64,000 nt of DNA from G963674665 sp964609625 (GCA_964609625.1 CAZSRS010000001.1:186001-250000), one strand, 5' to 3'; positions 8,001 through 17,301 are shown, counted from the first letter of the stretch. Program-made: numbers and translations. The notes: generated by a model from the letters alone, not told the origin.

Positions 8001-9461
8001 ATGGCAAAGCAATCGCTGTTCTGCAAAACCACGGTCTACGAACTCCTCAGAAAACGCGAGCCCCTCTTCAGCGGTTGGCGGATCGACAGTTTCCTGGGCT
8101 CGGGCGTCTCGGGCTGCGTCTTCAAAATGCTGCGTGAAGACCTCGGCCAGACCTTTGTCGCCGCGCTGAAAGTCATTCCCCTCACCCGCAAGCTCGACAG
8201 CGAAAACAGGACCCTGGACTCGCTGCAGGAATCCATCGGCCAAGACGCCCGTGAGATCGTCCACCTCTACAGCATCGGTAACCATCAAAACGTCGTCGGC
8301 TGGTACAACCACGAAGTGTTCCTCGAGAAGGACAAGGACACCGTCATCGCTTTAGTGGCCGTAATGATGGAATACCTGCCAAACACCCTGTCCAGTCTGA
8401 TCAAAAAGGGACCCGTCAACTGGGAGAGGACTCTCGAGATCGTCATCGACTGTCTCAACGGCCTCGAGCATGTGCACGGCAAGCACATCCTGCATCGTGA
8501 CCTCAAACCTGGAAACATCTTCATCACGGCCGAAGGTACGGGAAAAATCGGCGACTTCGGAGTCGCCCGCCGACTCTCGGAAGGCGCCTATGCCGAAACT
8601 CGTGTGGGTACGCCCCTGTACATCGCTCCGGAAGTGCTCAAGGATCCCCTGGGGCAAGGGTATGCCCACCAGGTGGACATCTACTCGCTCGCCCTGGTGG
8701 CGTACGAAATGCTCCACGGCAAGCTGCCCTTCGAAGACCTCTGCCAAGGCAACCGCACCTGCATGATCAACCAGCGGCTCGCGGGTGAACCCATCATCCT
8801 GGATCCCGCCCTGCCCCCCGGCGTCACCAAGGCCATCCTCGGCGCGCTGGCCTTCGATCCCAAACTTCGCTACGGCACCGCCAAGGAGTTTCGCCTCGCC
8901 CTCGAGCGCACCCTGCAAAGCGGGGGAAAAGAAACCATCCTCCCCCGGGGCCAACAACTTCTGAAGGCTCCGCCCCCGCAGGACGTGACGTCGTATGGCA
9001 ACGACGCGATGCAGGAACACGGACCCCAGGCGCCGGCCCGAAAACGACAGGAGTCATACGCCGGAAGCCATGGCCAGGCCACGCACTACGGCCCCATCCC
9101 CCTGGGAAGGTCCGCTGACGCGGCGCCGCCCAGATCCGGACTCCTGGGACTGCTGCACACACCACAGGGCATCGTGGCTTGCGCCGTTCTGGGTTGTGCC
9201 GCCGCCTTCTTTTTCAGGCAGAACCCAATCCACTCCTCACTGGCGCTCATCCTCTTCTACATCCTCGCCCCTCTGTTCATGATCGTGGTCAACACCTCCA
9301 GGGGGCTGTTCATCACCATCTGCTTCCTTGCCTCGTACGTGGCCTACAACTACCTGTCCTCCGGCGCTTTCAGCGCGGCGGTGGATATCTTCAGCGGCGC
9401 GCTGGCCGTGATCTACCTCGGTATCTTGGGCCTGATGACCTGGTTCAGGAAGCGCGATTGA
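8001..9461 (+). CDS. Serine/threonine protein kinase with C-terminal membrane segments
   Basis: A Hanks-type kinase domain occupies about residues 26-300: glycine loop GSGVSG (33-38), catalytic Lys57 in AALKVI, HRDLKPGN from 165, DFGVAR and APEVL. All residues needed for activity appear present. A linker of about 90 residues, rich in Pro, Gln and Arg, is followed by three or four membrane helices from about 390 to 483, so the kinase is cytoplasmic and tethered by its C-terminus with no sizeable extracellular sensor domain. That differs from PASTA-type kinases. It follows hisA by 21 nt and converges with the glycosyltransferase gene, 4 nt away. Substrate and signal are not visible. Confidence 0.9.
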   Translation: MAKQSLFCKTTVYELLRKREPLFSGWRIDSFLGSGVSGCVFKMLREDLGQTFVAALKVIPLTRKLDSENRTLDSLQESIGQDAREIVHLYSIGNHQNVVGWYNHEVFLEKDKDTVIALVAVMMEYLPNTLSSLIKKGPVNWERTLEIVIDCLNGLEHVHGKHILHRDLKPGNIFITAEGTGKIGDFGVARRLSEGAYAETRVGTPLYIAPEVLKDPLGQGYAHQVDIYSLALVAYEMLHGKLPFEDLCQGNRTCMINQRLAGEPIILDPALPPGVTKAILGALAFDPKLRYGTAKEFRLALERTLQSGGKETILPRGQQLLKAPPPQDVTSYGNDAMQEHGPQAPARKRQESYAGSHGQATHYGPIPLGRSADAAPPRSGLLGLLHTPQGIVACAVLGCAAAFFFRQNPIHSSLALILFYILAPLFMIVVNTSRGLFITICFLASYVAYNYLSSGAFSAAVDIFSGALAVIYLGILGLMTWFRKRD

Positions 9462-9465
9462 CGTC

Positions 9466-10227
9466 TCATTCCTCGTCCCGCCGCTCCAAATCGTACTCCG
9501 TTACCCGCGCGTACTTGTGGAAGGCGTAGAAGAAACCGTGCAGGGCCAGGATCGTGCCGGCACGGCCATCGAGAAACCCCCGCCGCAGGAAGTATATCTT
9601 GAAGAAACGCGCCAGACCGTGGGCCAGGGCCTTGCCCAGGCCGCTACGCACCCCCTTGGCCCGCAGGTCCCGGGCCGCTTCCTGGCAATAGTAGTTCATC
9701 TTGGCGACGTGCTCGCTCAGATCGGCGTAAGGGTGGTGCACGATGTCCCCGGAAAGCCGTCCCACCGGCCCCAGGGCGTGAAAGGAATAGTGTGGGCCGG
9801 AGGCCCTCACCTCCATGCGCCCCTTGTGGAAAACCCGCAGCAGCCGATCCGGATACCAGCCGCTGTGACGCAGGTACCTGTCGTAATAAAAGGAGCGGCG
9901 GTTGCAGAGCAAGCCGGCCGTGTCAGCGAGACGCCCTGGCTCGGCCAGCAGAGCCTCGATGTCCGCCCGCAGCTCGTGGCTCAGCCACTCGTCCTGGTCC
10001 AGGCTCACGACCCAGTCAGTACCGACCTGCTCAAGGGCATATCTGAACTGCGGCAGGGGCCCCTCCCAGGGGCGCACCAGGACCCGCGCGCCGTTTGCCT
10101 CCGCGATTTCACGAGTAGCGTCGGTGCTCTCGGAATCCACCACCAGTAGATGGTCGCACATCCGCAGTGATTGCAGACACCGCCCTAGCCATTTTTCACC
10201 GTTCTTGGTCAACACCAGACCGGTCAT
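9466..10227 (-). CDS. Family 2 glycosyltransferase, LPS-core WaaE/KdtX-like
   Basis: The 253-residue protein has a GT-A fold pattern: start MTGLVLTKNGEKWLGRCLQSL, nucleotide-binding VVDSESTDAT and metal-binding SLDQDEW (about residue 90). The following FYYDRYLRHSGWYPDRLLRVF resembles the WaaE/KdtX subgroup that adds a sugar to the inner core of lipopolysaccharide; the exact sugar cannot be read. A hydrophobic C-terminal stretch (ARFFKIYFLRRGFLDG) suggests membrane association. ATG at 10227 is chosen; a GTG at 10239 is too close to the GGGAGG to be well placed. It is divergent from the rluA-coaE fusion with about 95 nt between the starts. Confidence 0.85.
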   Translation of the reverse strand: MTGLVLTKNGEKWLGRCLQSLRMCDHLLVVDSESTDATREIAEANGARVLVRPWEGPLPQFRYALEQVGTDWVVSLDQDEWLSHELRADIEALLAEPGRLADTAGLLCNRRSFYYDRYLRHSGWYPDRLLRVFHKGRMEVRASGPHYSFHALGPVGRLSGDIVHHPYADLSEHVAKMNYYCQEAARDLRAKGVRSGLGKALAHGLARFFKIYFLRRGFLDGRAGTILALHGFFYAFHKYARVTEYDLERRDEE

Positions 10228-10322
10228 CGCATGTGCCACGCCACGCCTCCCTTGGGGGTCCCGGGCCGTCTTGCCGCCCGCACGTCAAGAGGTTACAACG
10301 GAGTGCGAATTTTACGGACCCC

Positions 10323-12056
10323 ATGGAGCAGGAGCAAGGAAAACCTTCTCCGCCCTCAAACCAGACCGTAAGCCCAGAGCAGGCCATGCCCCCCTCCGCC
10401 CAACATCCCGAGACCGCGGCAGCCAGCGCAACCCATCAGGTCGCTTGCTGGCGTGCAGAGACCGACCACTTGGCCGCGGGCCTCCGGCTGGACGCCTTTC
10501 TTGCAGCGAAACTGGAAGGACAGGGGATCTCACGGGAAAAGGTCAAATCCTGGATCAAGGCCGGCAACCTCCTGCTTGACGGCAGTATCTGCCGCAAGCC
10601 CAACACCAGGCTGTCCGGCAAAGAAGTCCTGGAGCTGCGTTGCGAGCTTGCGGCCACGCCCCTGACCCCGGAGTCCGGTGCCCTGGACATCCTTTACCAG
10701 GATCGCCGTCTCCTGGTGCTGAACAAGCCCGCTGGACTCACGGTGCACCCCGCGCCGGGGCTGCCGGCCGGCACCCTGGTGCACCGGCTGCTGCACGGTT
10801 TTCCCGAACTCGCCCGTATGCAGGGACTGCGGCCGGGCATCGTCCACCGCATCGACAAGGACACCAGCGGCCTGCTGCTGGTGGCCCTGGACGAGCAGAC
10901 CCGCCAGGAACTCGCCCAGGCCTTTGCCCGGCGCGCGGTTGACAAGGAATACCTGGCACTGGTGGTTGGGATCCCGCCCCGTCTCGAGGGCGTCATCGAC
11001 CTCCCCCTGGGACGCCACCCCCTGCACAAGGTCAAGATGGCCGTGCTCCCCAAAGGGGGCAAGCCGGCCCGTAGCGACTACCGCGTGCTGCATCGGGACC
11101 CCCGGGGACGATTCAGCCTCCTTGCCGTGCGCATCCACACCGGCAGAACCCACCAGATCCGCGTGCACCTGAGCCACCTGGGACACCCCATCCTGGGTGA
11201 CCAGCTCTATGGAGGGGCGTTTACCGCCCCCTCCTCGTGCCGCAAACTCGCCCCCCGGCAGATGCTGCACGCCTGGCGCCTGGGCTTCGAACATCCGGAA
11301 AGCCGGGAGCGGTTGCACTTCCAACGCCCCCCGCCCAAAGACTTCCTGGGCCTGGCCCTCTGCCTTTCGCGCAAGGTGCAGCGGGTGGTGGTCGTCGGCA
11401 TGCCCGGCTGCGGCAAATCGACCTTGGCGCGCCTTTTGGAAGCTGCCGGAGCGCCCTTGTTCAGCGCCGACGCCGTTGTGGCCCGACTCTACGAACCAGG
11501 CGAGGACGGCTGGCATTTCGTGAAATCCCGTTTCGGCGAGGTGTATCTCCAGGCCGGGGGTGCATCCCTGGAGCAGCGCGCCGTTGACCGCAAGGCCCTG
11601 TTCCAGGCCATGTGCGCCGACGACGCCGTGCGCCGGGAGATCAACGCGGCCCTGCACCCCATGGTCAGACACCGCCTCGAGACCTTCTGGCAGACCCATG
11701 CCGACCGCCGTCTGGCAGTGGCCGAAGTACCCCTTTTTTTAGAGGCCGGGGCACGGTGGCGCGAAATGGCCGACGTGGTGGTGGGCGTGCGTTGCCCCCG
11801 TGCATTACGTCTGCAACGACTGCACGAGAGCCGCGGTTGGGACGACCGGACTCTGGCCGCGTTCGAGTCCTGGCAGTGGGGGGAGGATAAAAAGCTCGCC
11901 GCCTGCTACTTGGTGGTGGACAACGACGCAGGTGAAGAGGAGCTGCAACGCCACGCCACGGACCTGGTGCAAAGGCTCCGGAAAATTCGCCGCGACATGA
12001 TGCGGGAACTCGCCGAGCGCATGCAGCTGCTTTGGAACGCCACAGGAGCGTCATGA
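10323..12056 (+). CDS. Fusion of RluA-family pseudouridine synthase and dephospho-CoA kinase
   Basis: Two complete enzymes are joined in 577 residues. Residues ~52-105 form an S4 RNA-binding domain, ~120-350 an RluA-type pseudouridine synthase with catalytic Asp178 in HRIDKDTSG and the downstream RTHQIRVHL motif. Residues ~352-577 are CoaE: Walker A GMPGCGKST at about 358, a SADAVV acceptor-site motif, and EVPLFLEAG. The first half should modify 23S rRNA uridines (RluD-like), the second phosphorylates dephospho-CoA in the last step of CoA synthesis. ATG 10323 is chosen because the longer frame (to 10167) enters the divergent promoter region and overlaps the glycosyltransferase. No break in frame is seen at the junction. 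Confidence 0.92.
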   Translation: MEQEQGKPSPPSNQTVSPEQAMPPSAQHPETAAASATHQVACWRAETDHLAAGLRLDAFLAAKLEGQGISREKVKSWIKAGNLLLDGSICRKPNTRLSGKEVLELRCELAATPLTPESGALDILYQDRRLLVLNKPAGLTVHPAPGLPAGTLVHRLLHGFPELARMQGLRPGIVHRIDKDTSGLLLVALDEQTRQELAQAFARRAVDKEYLALVVGIPPRLEGVIDLPLGRHPLHKVKMAVLPKGGKPARSDYRVLHRDPRGRFSLLAVRIHTGRTHQIRVHLSHLGHPILGDQLYGGAFTAPSSCRKLAPRQMLHAWRLGFEHPESRERLHFQRPPPKDFLGLALCLSRKVQRVVVVGMPGCGKSTLARLLEAAGAPLFSADAVVARLYEPGEDGWHFVKSRFGEVYLQAGGASLEQRAVDRKALFQAMCADDAVRREINAALHPMVRHRLETFWQTHADRRLAVAEVPLFLEAGARWREMADVVVGVRCPRALRLQRLHESRGWDDRTLAAFESWQWGEDKKLAACYLVVDNDAGEEELQRHATDLVQRLRKIRRDMMRELAERMQLLWNATGAS

Positions 12057-12062
12057 GCGGGG

Positions 12063-12085
12063 CTGCGTGAGGAGCACTCACGCAG
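12063..12085. terminator. Short hairpin between convergent genes
   Basis: A 9-bp perfect stem (CTGCGTGAG with CTCACGCAG, loop GAGCA) lies in the 63-nt gap between the converging rluA-coaE fusion and mltA. It lacks a T tract on either side, so it is a weak terminator candidate. Confidence 0.3.
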
Positions 12086-12119
12086 GGCCCTCACCTCGCG
12101 ATTTCCACTCCGTGGATCA

Positions 12120-13208
12120 TCACCGCCGGGGCAACAGCAGCCAGGCAGCGGCACGGCCGCGCATCTTCCCGGCCAATGCAGCGGCTTTCTCGCCCGCGCC
12201 GCAGAACAGATCGAGATGGTTGCGCCGCATGGTCCCGGTATCCTGGGCCAGGGTCAGGCCGCTGAACAAACTGCCGTCGGGCAGATCGCCCCGCACGGCC
12301 ATAATCGCGCCCAGGGGCAGGTGTCCACGATCGACCGCCACGCTGACCATGGGTGTGAGAACCGCGCCGGAGGCACCGAAAGGCCCAGCATCGGAGATTT
12401 TGAAGAAGATGTACTTGGGATTCAAGGACAGCAATTCCACCCGCTTCTCCGGGTAAGCGGCCAGAATCTCGCGAATCTTCTGCATGCTCATCTCCTCCTT
12501 GGTCGCATGGCCTCGGTCGATGAGCGCCCTGCCCAGACCCACGTACTCATGTTGGTTCGTGCCCGCATAGAGAACATGTTTGACCTCTCCATCCGGCAGG
12601 ACCAAACGACCCGATCCCTGAACGTGCAGGAAATAGACGTCCACCAGATCCTTGGCCCAGGCGATCTCCAGGCCCTGGCCGGCCAGGGCTCCCTGGAAAT
12701 CGATCTCGGCCCTGCTGTGGTGCGGCACCCCCTTCTCCAGACCAGGGGGTGGGGCATAGATGGCATGGGGGTAATCCGGGTGCGGTATCAACGAGGCCTC
12801 CAAGAAGGGCTCGTAATACCCAGTGAGCAGGACATCCGGCCGCACGGGTACCCAGACGAAATGCTCCAGCAGGAGTTCGGGCGTGGCGTCCAGTTTGGGG
12901 AGCAACTCCACCAGCAGTGTCAGGCCGCGCTCCAACCGCTCCCAGGTCACCTCTCCCTGGGTGGTAAACTCGGTATGGACAATGGCCGGCTCTCCGGGAT
13001 TTTTCTTGCGCACATAGACCAGGCTCTCCAGGATGGACGGTTCCAGATCGCGCCAGGAGCGTAATCCCTGAGATGAACTGGGCATGGATCGCAATGCGGC
13101 CTCCGGGGAGAGGCGCTCGGTCAGCCCCGGCTGCTTGACGGCGCACCCCCATTGATGCAGCACGAGAACGAGGCACGCCAAGGGCAACAAGCATCGCGAC
13201 ATTCGCAT
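12120..13208 (-). CDS. mltA: MltA-type membrane-bound lytic murein transglycosylase
   Basis: MltA cleaves the MurNAc-GlcNAc bond of peptidoglycan, forming 1,6-anhydro ends. The 362-residue protein has a signal-like N-terminus and a weak lipobox (QWGC, Cys about 20), the MltA domain in the centre (LLTGYYEP, family motif) and the 3D domain near the C-terminus with the catalytic Asp in LAQDTG followed by HLDLFCG. The ATG at 13208 shares one base with the nupC stop (TGATG), so translation is coupled to the transporter. A longer frame to 13370 is only a shadow of nupC. Confidence 0.92.
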   Translation of the reverse strand: MRMSRCLLPLACLVLVLHQWGCAVKQPGLTERLSPEAALRSMPSSSQGLRSWRDLEPSILESLVYVRKKNPGEPAIVHTEFTTQGEVTWERLERGLTLLVELLPKLDATPELLLEHFVWVPVRPDVLLTGYYEPFLEASLIPHPDYPHAIYAPPPGLEKGVPHHSRAEIDFQGALAGQGLEIAWAKDLVDVYFLHVQGSGRLVLPDGEVKHVLYAGTNQHEYVGLGRALIDRGHATKEEMSMQKIREILAAYPEKRVELLSLNPKYIFFKISDAGPFGASGAVLTPMVSVAVDRGHLPLGAIMAVRGDLPDGSLFSGLTLAQDTGTMRRNHLDLFCGAGEKAAALAGKMRGRAAAWLLLPRR

Positions 13209-14452
13209 CAATACAGTACTCCGACGATCGCCCCGGTCATGCAGGTGGCCAACGTGCCCCCCACGATGGAGCGCAGACCCAACCCCACGATCTCGTTCCG
13301 CCGTTGCGGCGCCATGGCCCCGAGCCCGCCGAGGAGTATGCCCAGGCTGCCGAAGTTGGCGAATCCGCACATGGCGTAGGTCATGATCAGTCGGCTGCGC
13401 TCGGAAAGCGCTGTAGGCGAAAGCTCGGCAAAATCGACATAGGCGATGAACTCATTGAGGATGGTCTTGGTGCCCATGAGCATGCCCGCGGTCTGGGCCT
13501 CCTGCCAAGGAACACCCATGAGCCAGACAACGGGGGCCATGACCAAGCCGAGAATGCGCTGCAGCGAAAGGGGCGCCCCCGCCACTTCGGGAAACAGGCC
13601 GAGGATGCTGTTCACCAGGGCCACCAGGGCTACCAACACCACCAGCATGGCCACGACGGGAATGAGCAGCTCGATGCCCTGCAGGGTTCCCTTGGTCACC
13701 GCATCCATGATCCCGATGGTTTCCTGAGGAGGGGTGATCTCCCCGGCCGTGGGCTCCCGATCCTCAGGAACCATCAGCCGCGCGACCAGGATGGCCGCGG
13801 GTACGCTGATCACCGATGCCGTAAGGATTTGTCCCAGGGCGCCTGGAACCACCGGATTCAGAATGCTGGCATAGAGCACCATCATGGTGCCGGCCACGGT
13901 AGCCATGCCCGAGACCATCAAGGCGAACAACTCACTGCGGGTCATCTCCCCCAGATAGGGGCGGACAAAGAGCGGGGCCTCGACCATACCCACGAAGACG
14001 TTCACGGACGCGCCCACACCCAAGGCTCCGCCGATACGCATGGCACGCTTGAGCAGGGCGGTGAACATCTTGACCACCAAAGGCAAGATACGCAGGTGGA
14101 ACAACACCGCGCTGATGGCGCTCATCACCAGCAGAATCGGTAGTCCTCGAAAGGCCAGGACGTAGGCGGCACCTGGATAGGGCTCTTCAAAGGGGAGACT
14201 CGCGCCACCGAGATATCCGAAAACAAAGGTCGTTCCGGCCATGGTGGCCTGCTCGATCCCCGTGACGACGGTGTTCAGGCCCAGAAAAACCTGCTTGACC
14301 GCCGGTATTTTCAACAACAACAGGCCAAGAGCGAACTGCAACAGGATGCCGCTGGTAACGATACGCCATTCTATGGTTCTTTTATTTTCGCTAAAGAGCC
14401 AGGCGAGCACAAGAAGAACGAAAAATCCAAGAAGACTTTGCAACGCGAGCAT
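13208..14452 (-). CDS. nupC: Concentrative nucleoside transporter, NupC/CNT family
   Basis: The 414-residue polytopic membrane protein has about ten hydrophobic segments and the CNT signatures GASVNVFVGMVEAP, GMATVAGTMMVLYA, GTKTILNEFIAY and TYAMCGFANFGSLGI. CNT carriers import nucleosides with H+ or Na+. ATG 14452 is used because AAGG lies about 8 nt upstream; the frame also allows a TTG immediately before it. mltA follows with a one-base overlap. Upstream is a 580-nt stretch with no confident gene, where its promoter should lie. Confidence 0.93.
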   Translation of the reverse strand: MLALQSLLGFFVLLVLAWLFSENKRTIEWRIVTSGILLQFALGLLLLKIPAVKQVFLGLNTVVTGIEQATMAGTTFVFGYLGGASLPFEEPYPGAAYVLAFRGLPILLVMSAISAVLFHLRILPLVVKMFTALLKRAMRIGGALGVGASVNVFVGMVEAPLFVRPYLGEMTRSELFALMVSGMATVAGTMMVLYASILNPVVPGALGQILTASVISVPAAILVARLMVPEDREPTAGEITPPQETIGIMDAVTKGTLQGIELLIPVVAMLVVLVALVALVNSILGLFPEVAGAPLSLQRILGLVMAPVVWLMGVPWQEAQTAGMLMGTKTILNEFIAYVDFAELSPTALSERSRLIMTYAMCGFANFGSLGILLGGLGAMAPQRRNEIVGLGLRSIVGGTLATCMTGAIVGVLY

Positions 14453-15031
14453 CAAAATGGCCTTATATCATGAGACGTTGTAGACTGAATCAATCAGACG
14501 ATGGAGCATTGCTCATGCGATCATTGCTTTACTACATCAAAACTACTCCATAGAGTCGTACAGAGCTGCATTCTAAACAGGTCCTGTATTGTAGCCGCAC
14601 CTTGACATGAAGCCTGTTTGGGGAGTCTTGCAAGAAATAACGGCCGATCGTTCCGTGGGCGCGATCATGGTCTCAAACACGGGCTCCAAGCCCACAGGCT
14701 CGACGGGACGCATACTGGTGGGAGTGTCTTGAAAAAAACAATCCAGACAGACAGGGTGACGTTCGAACCGCCCGTCACTGAACGAGCACAGTGCGCTGCA
14801 TCGCACATATCCGCCCCACCAGAGCAGCATGTCACCCTCGACCGGGAACTCGTGCCACATTGCCCCCCCGCCCTGGTCGCACCAAGGCACGCCTGCCACC
14901 CTTTGTCTCCGGAATGGATGCCGAAAGCCCCGAGGCTGGTGTCTGGCCCAGTCCGGCACGTGTCTATACCCGGTGCCCACGGAAAGGCCCTGCATCGGCC
15001 GCGGCCCTCGCGAGGAGCACAATCCTTTCCG
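14453..15031. other. Gap between nupC and the acidic protein gene
   Basis: About 580 nt without a confident gene. The part next to nupC (14456-14572) is AT-richer and likely carries the nupC promoter. The rest is occupied by the low-confidence small reading frame listed separately. I find no tRNA, terminator or repeat here. Confidence 0.5.
14573..14995 (-). CDS. Possible small cysteine-containing protein (doubtful)
   Basis: This frame follows the acidic-protein gene on the same strand and gives 140 residues from ATG 14995, or 95 residues from ATG 14860, which has GGCGGGGGG just before it. The shorter form begins MWHEFPVEGDMLLWWGG and has a C-x3-C-x12-C-x2-C arrangement (RCSALC ... HPVCLDC) that could bind zinc. 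Third codon positions are rich in G and C through the first two-thirds, which favours coding. I recognise no family, and chance cannot be excluded. Confidence 0.3.
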   Translation of the reverse strand: MQGLSVGTGYRHVPDWARHQPRGFRHPFRRQRVAGVPWCDQGGGAMWHEFPVEGDMLLWWGGYVRCSALCSFSDGRFERHPVCLDCFFQDTPTSMRPVEPVGLEPVFETMIAPTERSAVISCKTPQTGFMSRCGYNTGPV

Positions 15032-17200
15032 TTATCTACGCTCTTCCTCATCGTCGTCGATGATGAAGTCGATGAAGTCATCCTCGTCTTCCGCTGTCTG
15101 TTGCAAATCCCTGGCCTTGGGGGAAGCGGCCCCGGCCTTGACAGGGGGCTCGGGCGAGTAGTCGAAATCCAGCTCCATGTCCTCGGTTGAAAACTGCAAG
15201 GGAGGTCTTTCAGCGCGCTGTTCTGGCATGGACTTCCGGGCTGGCAGGGGTTGCACTTCACTGTCTTCCAAAAGCAGGTCCAAATCCCCTAGATCAAAGG
15301 ATTCCTCGTCGGCGTCTTCCTGCTTGCCAACCTCGTCTACTCCCTTCACTTTCAGAGGGCTGAACTCCGAAACCGAAAGATCCGGCACTGTTTCGTCGAG
15401 CACGGGTTCGTCGTATCTGCCGCGATCCGCCGCACCTCCTCCGAAATCCACGCCTTCCAGCTCGAAGTCGTCTTCGTCCTCCGTGATAACGAGGAGGTCT
15501 TCGTCCGCGATTTGGGTTTCAGACACCGCCTGGCCCTTCCCACCGGCACTTTCTTCGAGGATGGCTTCGAAGTCCTCCATGGAAAGCGTCTGCCCCAGGT
15601 CATCCTCCTCGTCCTCCATGGAGATCACTTTCGGAGCCTCGGGCCTTGTCATATCCTGGACCATGGGGATGTCCAGAACTGTTTCCGGCTCTTCCTCCTC
15701 GTCATCGAGCACCAGCTCCGTCTCAAGGGCGGGCATGTCGTCATCGGGCTGGGAATCCACCTCATGGACATCCACCAAATTCTCGATGAGCAAGTCCAGG
15801 TCATGATCATCGTCGTCAGGTCCGAAATCGATATGCTGCTCGCCTGGCTCTTCCTGCTCGTCAACCGTTTCAACCTCCGTTTCCTGCTCCAAGGAGAACT
15901 CGCTGGGTCTGTTCGGATCCAGGTGATCGATGGTGATGTCGGATTCATCATCCGGTTGTATCGTGATCTCATGGTGAATATCGTCCTCACCCAGGAGAAT
16001 GGAATCGTCCTCCTCGGCGGCATCGGCATCGAGGAGCACAATGTCCTCCTCGGGCAGGCCCACCTCCTCCATATCCAATGCCTCGAGCATGGTCTCGTCC
16101 ATGGACGAGACTGCCGGTTCCAAAGGCCCGGCCAAGACATCCACCTCCTCGTGGCCGAAAGAAAAAGCCTGACGCTCCTCCTCGGGCCCAGTCTCATCCG
16201 GGATGTCCTCCAGATCGGGCACCAGACCCAAGGAGTCGCTGAAAACCAAGTCCTCGTCCCGGTCCCTCCCGGCAACCGGCGCGGAGACCACCGGCTCAGC
16301 CAGCTCTTCCAGCCCCAGATCGATTTCGTCTTCCCTCGCCAGCGCCTCGTCCGCACGCACTTGTGGTTGCTGCCGGAAGAAGTCGACGGAGTCGTCCAGT
16401 TGCTCGTCCAAGAGCAGCAGATCCGCGTCCCCACTGTCCCCGGTCTCGGCTTGTTGGACCTCGTGCGGCCGTGTGTCGGCTATCTCCGAAACCTCCGGAG
16501 CCCCAAAGGTGTCCTCGATGTCCATCAGGTCGGCGACGTCGAGTTCATCGCCCTCAGCAACATCATCCAGGGAAATAAAGGACTGTGCTTCCTCTTCGAC
16601 TTCATGGAGGGCGACCGCGGGAGCCTCTTTCGGGGCCATGGCCTCGCTCGGGTCCACCCTGATCTGGAAATCTCCCAAAGGCTCCCCGGCCATCCGGGAA
16701 ATTGGTTCCGATGCTTCCGGTCCCTGGTCGAGATCAAAGGAAACATCCGCTTCGGGTTCTTCCTCGATCACCGCCTTGTCGGACAACTCCGCCATGGCCA
16801 CCCCGGCAACGGCGCCGGCAGCCAGGCCCGCGGCCGCGGCCACAACCGCCCGTTTCGGCTCGGCCCGGTCAAGCGGTTTCGGAGCGGCTATTTCCTCGCG
16901 CTTCCGTATGGGGGCGGATCCAGGTTCCACGTCCTGGGGAAGGTGCTCGGTACCCGCGGCTGTCAGGGCTTCCAGGGCCTTGTTCGCCTCCCTCTGGTAT
17001 CGCACGAGCAGGGCCAAGTTTTCTCGCACCTGGATGGCGATGACCTTCATTTCCTCGTCACGCTGACTGTCCAGTGCCCTGGAGACCGCGTCCAATCCGC
17101 GCGTCACCCTGTAGAACATCACCATGAACGCGACAAAGCAGATCAGGATGAACACCAGGATGGCCGTGTCCCCTTGCACGAAAGACCCCAATATTTCCAT
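15032..17200 (-). CDS. Very acidic, membrane-anchored protein of unknown function
   Basis: The 722-residue protein has one membrane helix at about residues 13-32, then a coiled-coil-like stretch to about 85 (RGLDAVSRALDSQRDEEMKV), a short basic/Ala-rich linker containing a second hydrophobic Ala/Gly stretch (about 120-138), and then nearly 580 residues dominated by Asp and Glu with scattered hydrophobic residues. There are recurrent short units of the type 'EDEDD-F-LE' and 'DDEEEEPE', but no strict repeat length. The C-terminus ends in an acid cluster followed by two Arg. Such a region is probably disordered and strongly negative. No domain is recognised. It is divergent from the radical SAM gene with 101 nt between starts. 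Confidence 0.8.
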   Translation of the reverse strand: MEILGSFVQGDTAILVFILICFVAFMVMFYRVTRGLDAVSRALDSQRDEEMKVIAIQVRENLALLVRYQREANKALEALTAAGTEHLPQDVEPGSAPIRKREEIAAPKPLDRAEPKRAVVAAAAGLAAGAVAGVAMAELSDKAVIEEEPEADVSFDLDQGPEASEPISRMAGEPLGDFQIRVDPSEAMAPKEAPAVALHEVEEEAQSFISLDDVAEGDELDVADLMDIEDTFGAPEVSEIADTRPHEVQQAETGDSGDADLLLLDEQLDDSVDFFRQQPQVRADEALAREDEIDLGLEELAEPVVSAPVAGRDRDEDLVFSDSLGLVPDLEDIPDETGPEEERQAFSFGHEEVDVLAGPLEPAVSSMDETMLEALDMEEVGLPEEDIVLLDADAAEEDDSILLGEDDIHHEITIQPDDESDITIDHLDPNRPSEFSLEQETEVETVDEQEEPGEQHIDFGPDDDDHDLDLLIENLVDVHEVDSQPDDDMPALETELVLDDEEEEPETVLDIPMVQDMTRPEAPKVISMEDEEDDLGQTLSMEDFEAILEESAGGKGQAVSETQIADEDLLVITEDEDDFELEGVDFGGGAADRGRYDEPVLDETVPDLSVSEFSPLKVKGVDEVGKQEDADEESFDLGDLDLLLEDSEVQPLPARKSMPEQRAERPPLQFSTEDMELDFDYSPEPPVKAGAASPKARDLQQTAEDEDDFIDFIIDDDEEERR

Positions 17201-17301
17201 TTCTTCCCCGCTTGAATTCCGCTACGATGGAGGTCTTGGCGACAATAATACGCCACAGTTATATGAAAACGATAGCATACGCCGGGGAAGAAAGCAAAGA
17301 T

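Noticed and set aside
15512..17215. Long + strand frame over the acidic protein gene
   Set aside because: The minus-strand frame has a membrane helix, coiled coil and a divergent start beside the radical SAM gene; the + frame is a biased complement of Asp/Glu codons.
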